From Clarkia xantiana subsp. parviflora (lineage: Eukaryota > Streptophyta > Magnoliopsida > Myrtales > Onagraceae), in the NCBI GenBank assembly GCA_036873135.1, contig JAPTYO010000009.1:33930756-33994755 (forward strand): a DNA stretch of 64,000 bases, given 5' to 3'. Of the stretch, positions 22,698 to 33,972 are shown one piece after another. The translations under genes and the position numbers were made by a program. Numbering within the stretch: the first letter of the stretch is position 1; every line of letters starts with the position of its first letter. Under the pieces are notes generated by a model. The model was not told the DNA's origin, did not search any database, and worked only from the letters and a program-made list of their open reading frames with translations.

Positions 22698-24224
22698 ATG
22701 TTACCTTATCTTGTGTCCTTTCTCATGTAGGGTGCGTCTTTGGTATGCTTTTCGAGTCTTTACTTGACTTTTCCTTCTATGATATTGCATGCTACCACGC
22801 TTTTCCTTCAATGTGGGAGATCACCTCTCGAGGGCGATGTTTGTGTGTTGCCAACTTAGGACGAGTTCGTATAGGGAGTTGATGATGTTTTCCTCTTATG
22901 TGACCTCTTCTAGGAAAAGTGGTATTGCATGTTCTTGTGATCTTCTGCCTCTAATCTCTTCTTTTACACTTAGGTGGACTACCAAGCACTTATTCGTTTG
23001 GTGCCCCCCAAGTTGCTTGGTGGTCACACCGCCTTTCATATTTGGCCGTTGAAGGCCCCTCGTTCATTTTCTTGGTTGGGTACCCCTTATGCTCGGGGCT
23101 CCCTTGTCTGCTTGTTTGAATGCGATGAGTGTCCCTTGTAGGATTTACTCTTTCTCATGCTTGCTTGTTTCAGTCATAGGCATGGTTTGGATGATGCCTT
23201 TGTCGGATGTGTCTTTGGAGGTTGGGTGGAAGAGCTTTTGCTTTGGGTGGGTGGGGGTGGATTTTATTCTCTTGATAACCAGGATGCGGCAGTGTTTGTA
23301 TCCTAGGGGTGCTTGTAAATTCTTTCCCCCCCTTCCTTGTGTTTTAGGTTGAAAAGCTCTCTCATAGAATGGCGTCTTGGGTTGTTAATCTCGTAGGTGT
23401 GTTTCAGACTAGTCAATCTAATCCATGCTCTTTGCTCGTGCATGGGGGGGGGGGGGGGGGGGGTCTGACCGGGCTGTGATAATCTTGGAGTGTTGTGGCA
23501 CTTAGTGTGCTTTTCCTTTTCCTTTACATTGGAGTATTCTTCAATGCTTTTAGGGAGTGTCACATTGGTCATGCTCCTCCCACCTTGAATCTTGATTATA
23601 GACTTCCTTTGAATTAGGACTTGAACCTAAAAATGATGTTTTCCTTTAGGTTTGCAAGTGATGCTCCATGATTTTCTATGGGTTTGTCCCCGTATTGGCT
23701 ATTCCTTGCTGGATAGCTTCATTAGAGGCTGCATTTGTGTTGCGTACGTATACGTGTTTGAGGTGTGTTGAGCTGACAAGTCCCTCCTTTTTTGTTTTGT
23801 CATAACCTTCATTCATCATGTATTCGGCGTATGGCCTTAAAGGCAGGATATTTTTCTAGTGCCCCTTTTATCGTGGTTCTCCTCTTGATGGGATGCCAGA
23901 GTCAAATGTCTTATCATTTGCAGACAAGGTGGTTGATCGGGATGTGCGTCTAGTGTGAGGGTCGATCTTGAAACCTTACTCCCCAAGCTTTTGAGCTCTT
24001 CTTTGGTTGATCTTGTAGAACTATTATCCTGCCCTAAGGCTCTTGATAGGAGATGTATCTCATTTTCACACTCTAGTTGTTGCACTATCTCTTTTGCTAA
24101 TCTTGCATCTTTAGAGTTTCTCTCTTGGTGCATGACTTCAATGACAGGATTTTCTACCGATGTTTATTCTATTAGGACTTGTATCCTTGGTTGCCTTCCT
24201 TTCTTGTGAGATAGCGAAGGAGTG
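22698..24224. other. Element D internal region of unknown function
   Basis: Closely matched to 54891-56484 of B. A run of 20 G lies at 23444-23463; B has seven G there. A minus-strand frame at 23837-24133 is listed separately. No RT, IN or gag motif. E is inserted at its right end after GAAGGAGTG. Confidence 0.6.
23837..24133 (-). other. Conserved short ORF of unknown function (D copy)
   Basis: 98-codon frame starting MHQERNSKDARLAKEIVQQ, with a Ser/Thr-rich middle and a charged end. B has the same protein across two frames (56073-56499), interrupted by one indel. I do not recognise the family. It lies between the gag remnant and the hairpin array in element order. It may be a vestige of a deleted central gag part or an unrelated short ORF. 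Confidence 0.4.
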
Positions 24225-24383
24225 TGATGGATATACGCCCATTTGAACCCGTTGACTTCCAAACTGTTGTATTTTTATCGTCCCATTTATGATTGCGAAT
24301 CGAAACTTCAACCCGGACACTTCGCGAGAACATCGACGGCTCGGACGGGGCCGAAGCGCCCGTCCGGCAGAGGCGAACTCACC

Positions 24384-24615
24384 TAGGTGAGGTTGGGTGG
24401 CCACACCCGACCTCCCCTAGGGGAGATCGGGTCAGCCGACCCGATCTCCCCTAGGGGAGATCGGGTTGGCCAACCCGATCTCTCCTAGGAGAGATCGGGT
24501 CAGCCAACCCGATCTCTCCTAGGAGAGATCGGGTCGGCCAACCCGATCCCTCCTAGGAGGGATGGGGTTGGCCAACCCCACCCTCCCTAGGAGGGGTTGG
24601 GTGTCCTCACCCAAC
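24384..24615. repeat. Palindrome array in U3 of E
   Basis: Alternating palindromes: CTCCTAGGAG or CCCCTAGGGG alternate with GATCGGGTTGGCCAACCCG-type inverted repeats, in units of about 34 bp. The 3' LTR copy (34342-34600) has one more unit. The strand can fold into a chain of strong hairpins. It sits about 180-400 bp upstream of the TATA box, so a role as protein-binding sites is possible but unproven. Confidence 0.88.
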
Positions 24616-24798
24616 CCCTACCCTTGGGGGTCGGATTTCTCCCCCCCCAAAGGCCCCGACACCATCTTCAGACGCCCATGCTCGGTCCACTCCGCCTACC
24701 TCCTCCGAATCCTAAGGTCTTAATTATGCGCTTAAAGGTTAACTAATTGTGTTTAAGGGCTAACGATGTCATTAAGCCACCTTAATGACACCGTTGCC

Positions 24799-24806
24799 TA
24801 TAAATA
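24799..24806 (+). promoter_or_regulatory. TATA box of element E 5' LTR
   Basis: TATAAATA followed by CCCCACC. The same octamer is at 34792-34799 in the 3' LTR and, on the minus strand, at 18113, 37361, 38679 and 58744 in D and B. Confidence 0.8.
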
Positions 24807-25130
24807 CCCCACCTTCACAACTCATTTGGACATCTTGGCCATTTGAACAATTTAGCTCTGACATCTCTCTAGCTTTATCTCTCTAGAAATATAGTTCTGA
24901 CTTAGGCATCGGAGAGGGTTCACCAGGCACCACCCCCCCCTCCTCCGTGTCTGGTACTGCCCCTTTTGCAGGGCAAAGGGAGAGAAGAAGAGAAGGAACC
25001 AAGGGAAGAAGGAAAGGAAGAAGGACATAGGCAAAGGCAAGGCGACTCGAGAAGACCGGATCATACACATCCCCCGTAAGGAGTGAGATCAAAGCCGACA
25101 CCCCGTTGACCTAGATCCCATAACTTAACA

Positions 25131-25148
25131 CTTGGCGCCGTCTGTAGG
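25131..25148 (+). other. Element E primer-binding site
   Basis: CTTGGCGCCGTCTGTAGG directly after the LTR end, with the TGGCGCCGT core shared by all the gypsy elements here. Confidence 0.8.
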
Positions 25149-25181
25149 CTTCGGACAGAAAGCCTGGCTATCACACGAGCT

Positions 25182-27220
25182 ATGACAACAGTAGGGTGTC
25201 CAGGCCCCAACACCCACCCGGGGGCAATGGGCGGAGAAGAGAACCCATACCCCCAGGGAGGCGGCCTGACCCTGGGAAGCAGCCAATGCATCCAGAGCCC
25301 CAAGAAATACCACAACCTCCTCAGCAACAGAACAACCAGGAGGGAGGACCTTCACGCCCAGCTGGGGCTGAGTCCTCCACAGCCTCCACCCCCCGGGCAA
25401 GAAGGCCACAGAGAGCAAGAGGACAACAGGGAGTGCCTTCCCACAACACGGCACCCCCTGAGGGATACTATTATGAAGAGCAACCCCAAGGGTACCCGTA
25501 TGGGATGCCAGCACAGAGAGGTGGCAACCGCGCCCACACAGCATATGCAAGGCAGGCATACACCCAAGGGACTTACACTGAAGCTCAGGAGGAGGAGCAG
25601 ATCCCAGCAGAAGAGTACTACTCGCACCCTCGAGCAGGGCAGCGAGAGGAACAAAGAAGATATCACCAGGAGCCACCCCCAGAGGGCAGGCAACAATTTG
25701 TGCCTCCTAGGCAACAGCAGAACAACAGGGCTTACACCCCGCTTGGGGAGGAAAGACAAGCAAGACCTCCAAGGAGGCAGGACTTCCATGAAGCACCCCA
25801 GCAGGCGTATCAAGAGTACACCTACAGTCCATACCAGCAGGGACAAGGGAACCCAGTAAGCCCAGTCTACAACTACAATGGATATCAGAGGGATTATACT
25901 CCGGCACAGGTGATGATTACCCCGGAGGAGATAGAAGCCATGATAACCCGGAAATTGAATGAGTCAAAGAAACCCAGCCTGCATTGTCTAAGTGACAAGA
26001 CGAACCACCCTTTCACAAGGGAACTGGAGATGAACAGGGTGCCAGACTCCCTGCACACTGTGCAAATTGCAAAGTACAATGGGAAGGGAGACCCCCTAGA
26101 GCATATCCAACAGCATGAGGCCTCTCTATTCGGGAGGACAACTGACGAAAGATACAAGGCACTCCTTTTCCCAAACACCCTATCAGGGGTGGCCTCACAT
26201 TGGTTCTTCAGCCTGCCCTCTGAGAGCATTCACTCATGGGAGCAGCTAAAAGCTAAGTTTCTGCAGAGATACCTAGGGGAGAGGAAACTCCTCAAGGGAA
26301 CAGGCTCCATTGATGACGTAAAACAAGAATACGATGAAACCCTGGCCAGCTACTACACTAGGTTCAACCAGAATATTGCAGACATCCAGGGAGACATCAC
26401 TGAAGGGGAGATAATCCGAGCCTTTATCAGAAACTTAGGTCGCTTTGGGTCAACATTGGCTGAAAAGATGGCCAAAAAGCCAGCAAGCACCTTGGAGGAG
26501 CTTGCAGGGAGAGTTAAAACGCATATTGACCTTGAGAGGCACAGGGCAAGCAAGAAGGCCAAAATTCAGGCAGCCAAGGAGGATAATCAAAGGCCAAACA
26601 AAAGCAAGCCACCCCAGGCACCACAGCATGCAAGGCAGCAGGAGTGGCGTCCGCCACAGCAGGAGTGGCGTCCACCACAGCAAAGAAACCAAATGGGTGA
26701 ACCCTTAAAGGCCAGAGAAATAAACGTCATTAAGTTCATCCCACTGAACGCCACTCCAGCCACCGTACTTAGAGAGATGCGGAACCAAAAGCTTTGGTCA
26801 CCCCCTGCAAGGTGGAGAGCCCCAATGGTAGGAAATCACAAGGATAGATGGTGTGACAACCACGAGGCTTATGGTCACGACACAAATGAATGCTTTAGCT
26901 TAAAGCTAAGCATAAACAACATCGTCCAGAGGGGAGAACTGAAGCAATTCGTAGACCATGGGGGCAATAGTATGCAACTGGGGCCACCACAGAAAGACAA
27001 GGGCAAGGGAAAGGTAGACCATAACCCTCCACCCAACAAAAGAGGAGTCATCAACATGATACATGGAGGAGCAGCATCAGGAGGCCCAACTGCTAATGCA
27101 AGAGAGGTCTATGCATCCAAGCTAAGCTCAGTGCCAAGGTGGAAAAAGACCAAGAGAAGGAGAAGAAGTGAAGATAGAGTTCTCGGAGAAGGACAAGAGC
27201 CACATCGTCTTTCCACATGA
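25182..27220 (+). pseudogene. Element E gag (Pro/Gln-rich N-terminus, capsid, zinc knuckle)
   Basis: Long frame of about 670 codons. The first ATG is at 25182; the long frame is entered about 14 bp later after a 1-bp deletion (compare ATGGAGAATAGC in B at 58389), so the GTG at 25196 is not the real start. Order: Pro/Gln/Arg/Tyr-rich region (to about residue 230), capsid (NHPFTREL, KYNGKGDPLEHI, HWFFSLPSE, SYYTRFNQ, GEIIRAFIRNL), basic Gln-rich part, knuckle CDNHEAYGHDTNEC (CX2HX4HX4C, about residues 545-558), then VINMIHGGAASGG. Ends out of frame before the protease. Probably the particle protein of the family. Confidence 0.88.
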
Positions 27221-27655
27221 CGATGCTCTAGTTATTACTTTAGATATTGATAATTTTGATGTAAAGAGAATTTTGGTGGATGGGGGCAGCTCAGCTGACC
27301 TCCTAAGCCTGAGAGTGTTGGAAGAGATAGGGAAAACCAAAGCAGACATCAATCCGGTCAACTTCCCCTAGTTGGCTTCTCAGGGGCAACAAGCTACCCC
27401 CTGGGGATGATAACATTGCCAGTGACCATGGGCCAAGGATGGACCCAGCTGAAGGTAAATGTCAATTTCTTGGTGGTTGAAAGCCTGGGAGCCTACAATG
27501 GGATCCTAGGAAGGACAACCATAAATCCATATGAAATAGTGCCATCCACTGTTCACCAGAAGCTGAAGTACATCACGGAGAACGGAGTTGGAGAGGTCCT
27601 GGGTGATCAACGCACTGCAAGACAATGCTATGTCAATTCAATGAGACATGGATCA
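27138..27655 (+). pseudogene. Element E aspartic protease
   Basis: Retropepsin-like domain with PHDDALVITLDI, catalytic ILVDGGSSADLL, VGFSGATSYPLG and ILGRTTINPYEIVPSTVHQK, colinear with the protease of A and F. A frame change at about 27135 separates it from gag. A missing base at about 27370 creates a TAG just before VGFSG. Protease would mature Gag. In A and F this domain is followed by a linker and RT; here it is not. Confidence 0.87.
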
Positions 27656-28447
27656 CACAGGACAGATACAGTGGCTATGGTCATGGCAGGAGCCAACCAG
27701 GAAAGAAGAAAGAGGGGAGGGAGACAAAGGCAAGGAAGGAGGAGGAGTGGAGTGACACTCCGTTTGAGCAGGCAGCTTTTTCAAACAGTGCCTACAAGGA
27801 AACACAGGAGCAAGGCTGTGAAGGTGACATCCATACCTTGGCAGCCGGACACCATAATAGGGAGCAGGACAAGGGACTCCATCCTAAGAGGCTTCCGCCA
27901 CATAGATGATATCAAGCAAATGCCGCAGGAGCCCATATCAAGCTATTTCCAGAGATTCTTCAATTATGGTGCCAACATGGACATCACAAGGGGAGAAGCA
28001 GTCAGAGCATTCATCAGACACATGCATCCAAGCTCATTCGAGGCCTATGGAGGGCTCTATGAGATGGTCATGACGAGCACAATGAGAGAGCTCAAGGCGA
28101 AACTGGACAGGGCATTTGAACAAGAGGCGGAACAGTTGGATGAAGTTCCAGAGAAAGGAAGAGAAGCAGACACATTGGGAGGAGGTGTCAATTTCACATT
28201 CACACCCCTCACGCTCAGCATAGAAGAAATTTTCCACAAGCGCCTCAAGCAAGAGCTGCCAGCATGCAGGGAGGAAGGCAAGGCCTTCCTAGGTAGAGAT
28301 GCACAGGGTTGGTGTGAGTACCATGGGACCTGGGGGCATCAAACCAACAACTGCATGGTGTTGAAGGTGGAAGTGGAAGAAATGATCTACAATGGAAGCT
28401 TCAAGGAGTACGTGGCAACAGACACAGTGACCACCCCATATCCTTAG
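27656..28447 (+). pseudogene. Second, divergent gag-like domain (gag') in place of RT
   Basis: Continues the protease frame to a TAG at 28445-28447. After a basic linker it repeats the order of the capsid C-terminal part: FRHIDDIKQ, ISSYFQRFFNYGANMDITRG, EAVRAFIRHM, then a helix-rich acidic part, then a second knuckle CEYHGTWGHQTNNC (CX2HX4HX4C) and a GSFKEYV tail like the GELKQFV tail of the first gag. The two copies are only moderately similar, so this is not a recent duplication. The N-terminal half of capsid is absent. It may come from another gypsy gag. Whether it is translated is unknown. Confidence 0.78.
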
Positions 28448-28711
28448 TTTCATATCTAGCATTTCGCATGTTTTAGCTTTACAAGCTTTTCAAAAAACAA
28501 CTCTTGAGAAGGAGAACTCACGAAGTTACTCCAACTCTACAACTATCTTCGATTTCCTACAAAGGATGTCTTGGTGCACCAAGGCATCCCGAGTGTACAA
28601 AAACATGAATGCTCCTAAGAGAGTAGTAGTTATTCAAAAGTATTTACCAGTGAATGTGATGTTACAATCACCAAGTTATCCTTACACAGATATGACTTCA
28701 AGTCAACAACC
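28448..28711. other. Element E spacer
   Basis: AT-richer DNA between the gag' stop and the hairpin array. Contains CCAAGGCATCCCGAG-like text but no gene I can support. Confidence 0.5.
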
Positions 28712-29634
28712 TTCGACGCCCCCAAGAGCGTATCTTGAGAGTAGTCTTCGTACTACGACATTCGACGCCCCCAAGAGCGTATCTTGAGAGTAGTGTTCAT
28801 ACTACGACCTTCGACGCCCCCAAGAGCGTATCTTGAGAGTAGTTATTATACTACGACCTTTGACGCACCAAGAGCGTATCTTGAGAGTAGTGTTCATACT
28901 ACGACCTTCGACGCCCCCAAGAGCGTATCTTGAGAGTAGTTATTATACTACGACCTTCGACGCACCAAGAGCGTATCTTGAGAGTGGTTTCCAAAAACTA
29001 CGAACTTCGACGCCCCCAAGAGCGTATCTTGAGAGTAGTGTTCATACTACAACCTTCGACGCCCCCAAGAGCGTATCTTGAGAGTAGTTATTACACTACG
29101 ACTTCGACGCACCAAGAGCGTATCTTGAGAGTGGTTTCCAAAAACTACGAATTCGACGCCCCCAGGAGCGTATCTTGAGGTAGATTTGCAACCTACCAGA
29201 TTCGACGCCCCCAAGAGCGTATCTTGAGGTAGAAAAAACACTACCAGTTCGACGCCCCCAAGAGCGTATCTTGAGGTAGATTTCAAACTACCAGTTCGAC
29301 GCCCACCAGGAGCGTATCTTTGGTCTAACCTGAGCCCTCCGGGAGCCTATCCTGCGAAACGTTAAGTGCCGTCCGAGAGCCTGTCTCGTGAACAGTTTGA
29401 CACCCGTCAAGAAGGTATCGGTGGACTAACCTGTGCCCTCCGGGAGCCTATCCTGCGAAACGTTAAGTGCCGTCCGAGAGCCTGTCTCGTGAACAGTTTG
29501 ACACCCGTCAAGAAGGTATCGGTGGACTAACCTGTGCCCTCCGGGAGCCTATCCTGTGAAACGTTAAGTGCCGTCCGAGAGCCTGTCTCGTGAAAAGATT
29601 TCGACGCCCACCAAGAGCGTATCTTTGGTCTAAC
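28712..29634. repeat. Hairpin-rich tandem array (E)
   Basis: Same array as in D and B in the opposite orientation: about 11 units of 46-50 bp with the core CCAAGAGCGTATCTTG and variable stem-loops, then two to three units of about 100 bp (GCCCTCCGGGAGCCTATCCT ... GAGAGCCTGTCTCGTGAA). Open frames in it only reflect the repeat period. Confidence 0.92.
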
Positions 29635-30102
29635 AGTACAACGTATACCGTGTAAGGGGTATCAGAAGAGATCATCACACCATGTTTAAAAGGATACCAT
29701 GTTTAGAAGGGTACCATGCTTAGAAGGATACCATGCTCGGAAGGGTAACATGAGAAAGAAATTTCTAAGTAAAGTAATGTGAAGAACAAGTAATGTTTTT
29801 TCTTTATGAAATGGCAGGTAAGACATGAAGGAAAACACGAAAGAAGGATAAGTAAAGGAAACACACCAAGTAAAGAGTCCATACCCAAAGAGCCATACAC
29901 AAGGCATAGGGAGCCATCATGAGAAGAGATATATACAAAAGCATGAGAAGCACTAATGTAAAGGCAAACGAACCACGTAGTCAACAACATAATGCGGCAA
30001 AGGAAAGTAACAACAAACACCATCACAATCTCAAAGGACACTCAACCCATACAAGGGGAGAAGGAGTGTAATTATATACAAGGATAGTATGAGATAAACA
30101 AG
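29635..30102. other. Element E spacer with a short repeat
   Basis: Four imperfect copies of an 18-19 bp motif (GATACCATGCTTAGAAGG type) at about 29686-29750, then noncoding DNA up to the aORF stop. D has one copy of the motif near 21790. Confidence 0.6.
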
Positions 30103-32497
30103 TCAGTCAGAACCCTCGGGGGAGTCACCCTCACCCCCTGAAGCTGAACCGCCAGCGGAAATAGATGAGGAAGAGGAATCTGAGGTACCAATCTCCACAG
30201 GTGTAGCATCCACCTGGGCAGGGGCAGGCTCGTCTGCAACGGCAGCCTGACCCATCAGAACAGTCGCGTAGCCAGTGGCATATGGCCCAAAGTCACCAAG
30301 GTCACCAAACGGGAACTGAGGATCAATCCGGTATATGTGATCAACCAGATACTCACCGAACTGGTTCATCTCCTGGGTGAGACGCGTGCTATAGTCGGCG
30401 GTGAAGGCAGAGGAGGCCTTGTACTCAGATACCGCGACAGCCCTCTCCTCCGCCCGACACTTAGTCTCCAACCTCCGCAGCTCCTCAGAATGGACAGACG
30501 CGGCAACCTCAGCTTCCCGGCGCAAACTGCCCACAGTGGTCTCAAGCAAGGACACCTGGTCCTGGAGCTCCTGCAGCCTCAAATCAGATATACGCGCCTT
30601 CTCGGCAGCAGTGGCGACCTCCGCCTTGAGAGAAACCTGGCTGTCCTCAAGGGTCTTCCTCTCGTCAGATAACTCGAGCACGAGCGAGGACATGTTCACC
30701 ATGTCAGATATGCCCTAACAATTCAAACAAGGGATGAATAACCGAAAGATAGACATTATGAAAGAAATAAGAGGAAAGCAAAGAACAACTTACAGGTGCA
30801 TAACGAGAAAGTACCCCTTGAACAAAGCGCCGAGTCTCCCCAGGAGACTTGGGCGGAGCAACACGATCCCCAGGGGGAACGGCACCGCGGAGTACGCGGA
30901 CACCAACCTCAGGAGTCCGCAAAGAGGAAGTGCTATCGAGGTGGAACTCCTTCAGACCAGCGAAGGGAGTCCACTCAGACCCAATAACATCTTCATCAGT
31001 GAGCCGTGCGAAATCCTTCCGACTTAAAGTCGGAGGCCCACCTACACAAGCAAAGCAAGTCAAAGGAGAGTATAAACATACAAGGATCAGCACAAGGTAG
31101 AGATCATACCTGAGGACCGTGCCCTCGGCTGGGGGGCAGGGGAACCACCACCAGCAGGTCGCTTCCCTTTGTCAGCCAGGGAAGGCACCTCTTCGACCAC
31201 CATCTCCTTATCACGAGATAGGGTCGGAGGACGAGCAGTAGGCGAAGCAGGATCCACAGCCTTCTTCTCTTAGCAGCCGAGGCCCCGGCCTCAGAATCAG
31301 ATCGCCGCGGCTTGGACTTGGAAGGTCCAGAATCTCTGCCAACGGAGACGACCCTCTCAGTCACCAAGGGGGAGCGCACTAGCAAGGTAAGAAAAACAAG
31401 ATAAGGAAAACATAAGTTACATCATAAAGAAGCAAATAGGAGAAAGCATACCAGAGGCCCCAGCCTTCTTCCCAGGCAGGGGGGATTTCTTCAAAGCAGA
31501 ACTAGAAGGAGCCTTCCTCTTGCTCAGATCAACAGGGGCTCCCTGCATGTTATAGGTTTTTCCATGAAACCAACCTACAAAGGAAGAGCAGAAGGTAAAT
31601 AAAGATGGAAAGACCAAGTGACATACCGAACCCCCGGAGTCAGGAGTCAGACTGATCCCGGCCTCGTAAAGATCCGTCTCAGTTATTAAAGACACGGGGC
31701 AGTAAGACCGGGTCCTGTTGCTCTCGTGAATGATCTTCATAGTCTTCAAATCATCCGAAGAGAACTCTCCAAAAGCAGGCCAACCATCGGACCGATCCTC
31801 ATTCAGGACCGACCAAGTGACGTATCGGTCCGTAATGAAGAAGTAGTGCTTAGCCCAGTGACTGGCCGAATTGTCAATCTGGGTCACAAAACGGAGGGAG
31901 GTATCCCACTCGACCCCACTCAACCCGAAATCAGAGAATCGGGGATCTTTGAAGGTCGGATGGCGAGTTACGAAACTCGCAAACCCCACCCTCGTCCGGT
32001 ACTGGAACCGATAGAAACATCGGAATAGAACGAGAGAGTACTTCCAGGAGTACCAATGGCACAATACCCGGAAGCCCACCCAGACGCGGAGGGCACTGGG
32101 GGCAAGGTTCACAGGAGAAATCCTGAAGAACCTGCTCAACTCTATAAGCTCGTCACAGTAAGGTAGCCTCAGCCCGAATCGGATCTGAGAGGGGTACACG
32201 GCGACCTTCCCTATAGGAGGCTCCGTCGCCGTCCCGCGAGTATTCCCCAAGGAGGGGAGAAAAGGATACAGAGGCTCATCTAGGGGACTGATATCTCCTA
32301 GGGTGACATGTTCGTTGTAATCGGACCTAGTGATATGGTTCTCTGACAGAATAGCAAGACCTAAGGCAAAGATAGCAAGAAACCCCAAAGCACGAATCAA
32401 ATTTCGACTAACACCCCAATGAAGGTCACGATACTAAGCTAGCAATAGGAAAGAAAGTAACGCGACCAAAGAGGAAGAGAAAGAGGAACTCACTCAT
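30103..32497 (-). pseudogene. aORF-E: nearly intact six-exon antisense gene
   Basis: Minus strand, opposite to gag. Exons by splice signals and phase: 1 (32494-32497, ATGA), 2 (from 32360, with the conserved domain), 3 (ends near 31454), 4 (31110-31378), 5 (30794-31041), 6 (30103-30714). Exon 2 shows FGLRLPYCDELIELSRFF, LAPSALRVWVGFRVLCHW, KHYFFITDRYVTWSVL and PVSLITETDLYEAGI, position for position like the A/F/C aORF domain. Exon 6 is a coiled coil with an acidic Ser/Gly tail. Phases fit at 1-2, 3-4, 4-5 and 5-6. Exons 2 and 3 read through a 52-nt GT-AG-like segment. One lesion: a missing G in exon 4 (about 31265). Function unknown. Confidence 0.78.
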
Positions 32498-33972
32498 CCT
32501 TCGGAGAATACGGCGTCTCTGAAGAGTCTGCGTACGTGGACACCACCAAGAGTATAGTACCTGCCACGACACGACAAATATCAAGACAAGGAAAATTTCC
32601 GAAGAACCGGAAATACTCCGACTCCCGACTAACGACAACAATCAAAGATCCAAAGACACTCAACCAACGACAACTACCGAGTCAAATAGTTTTATCCGAG
32701 CCTAAGGTCGGGTTTTGGAAAAAATTACCATTATACCCTCCAACAAAGATTAACACACCAACGGCGGCACGACATCAAATTCAAGACCGGGATAACCCAA
32801 TCGGACAAGAAACCATATCCGGACGACCGGCAAACATTTTTCCCCAAAATCCACAACTACCAACGGCTATCTACGGCAATCCCACATTTAATCAAACATC
32901 GGCAATCAAGCATCGGCAATCAAGCATCGGCAATCAAATATCAACGATTCAAAAATCGGCATTTCGTATGGTAACGGAAAGGAAAAGAACAAACCTTCGG
33001 AAAACCCGACCCGATGTGATAAACGGGTCCGGAATTCGAATTTGAATGTCGCCGGGAATCAGGTCCTCGCCGGAAATCGGACCCCGTCGTCGCCGGAGCT
33101 GGTTTCGATCGCCCCACCGTCGTCGGAAGCCGCCGTGGGTCTCGCCGGAATCGCTTCCTATCACCGTCGACAACCTCCGTTGGACCTGGTGCCGTCGTCG
33201 CCGGAGGTGAGCCCGTCGTCGATCACCGTCGTCGTCCGTCCAATGCAGTCGCCGGAAGAAAACTCACCGTCGAAGCCGCCCGACGCCGTTGCTCGATTGA
33301 TCACCACCCTTAGCCGGCCAAGCCCGTGCCGCGGCACCCAGGTCCAGCAGCCGCCGTCTCGAGCCGCTGTCCCGTCAATCGCCTCCGCCGTGCCCGGCAC
33401 CGCCAGCAGTCGCTGCCCGCCTGGAATCGAGCTCTCGTCTCCGGCCGGGCTGTCTCCTCGTCGCCGTCCCGATCAAGATGCTGGCCGGAATTTCAGGTGC
33501 CCACCGGAATTTTGGCCGGCCCTAACCTTGGGGGTGCTCTCAAACTTGCCTTGCTCTCCAAGGGTGAGTGAAAAAGAAAGATGGTGGCTATGGTGACTCT
33601 TGGAGGTATTTTTCTAACTCTCCTCTTTTATGTTAAAAGGATGATAGGGTTTTTAGGAGGTTTTAATCACCACCATCCATCTAGCCTTAAGTAAAATCTA
33701 AGGGCCAAGGAAAGATCATCATTTTTATCCCTTTCACCTATAGCTAAGTATATTCCCATACTTAGAAAAATTATCAAGATAGTTTTATTTTTGAGCATTT
33801 CATACTTAGGAAAATTTTTGGCCAAAATTAAAATTTCTCCTTACTTAGATGGAATCCCGGCACGAATTTGAAGCGTAAGTTATTTAGTTGCATTCGTATC
33901 ACATCCCTGTGCAAGTTTGTATTTTTTGAGTATACACCTGTAGCAGAGATAAGTTTATTACTCACGCCTCAG
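32498..33972. other. Upstream region of aORF-E with a GC-rich island
   Basis: Holds the likely promoter and 5' UTR of aORF-E. A triplet repeat of the type CGGCAATCAAGCAT lies at about 32900-32935. From about 33040 to 33560 the DNA is GC- and CpG-rich, with many CGCCGG, GTCGTCG and GCCGTC steps, unlike the AT-rich DNA on either side. Plus-strand open frames here (33042-33596) match nothing I know. It may be a captured host fragment or a CpG-rich promoter. Confidence 0.5.

Larger units (their letters stand above)
24225..25130 (+). repeat. Element E 5' LTR
   Basis: Starts TGATGGATATACGCC and ends ATAACTTAACA. TATA box at 24799-24806. The palindrome array lies upstream of the TATA box in U3. The LTR is followed by the PBS. 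Confidence 0.94.

Noticed and set aside
25196..25198. GTG as the start of E gag
   Set aside because: Plant mRNAs start at ATG. The ATG at 25182 aligns with the start in B after allowing a 1-bp deletion.
33042..33596. Plus-strand 184-codon frame in the GC-rich island
   Set aside because: Open mainly because of base composition. Pro/Ser-rich text, no homologue recognised, and opposite to the likely transcription direction of aORF-E.
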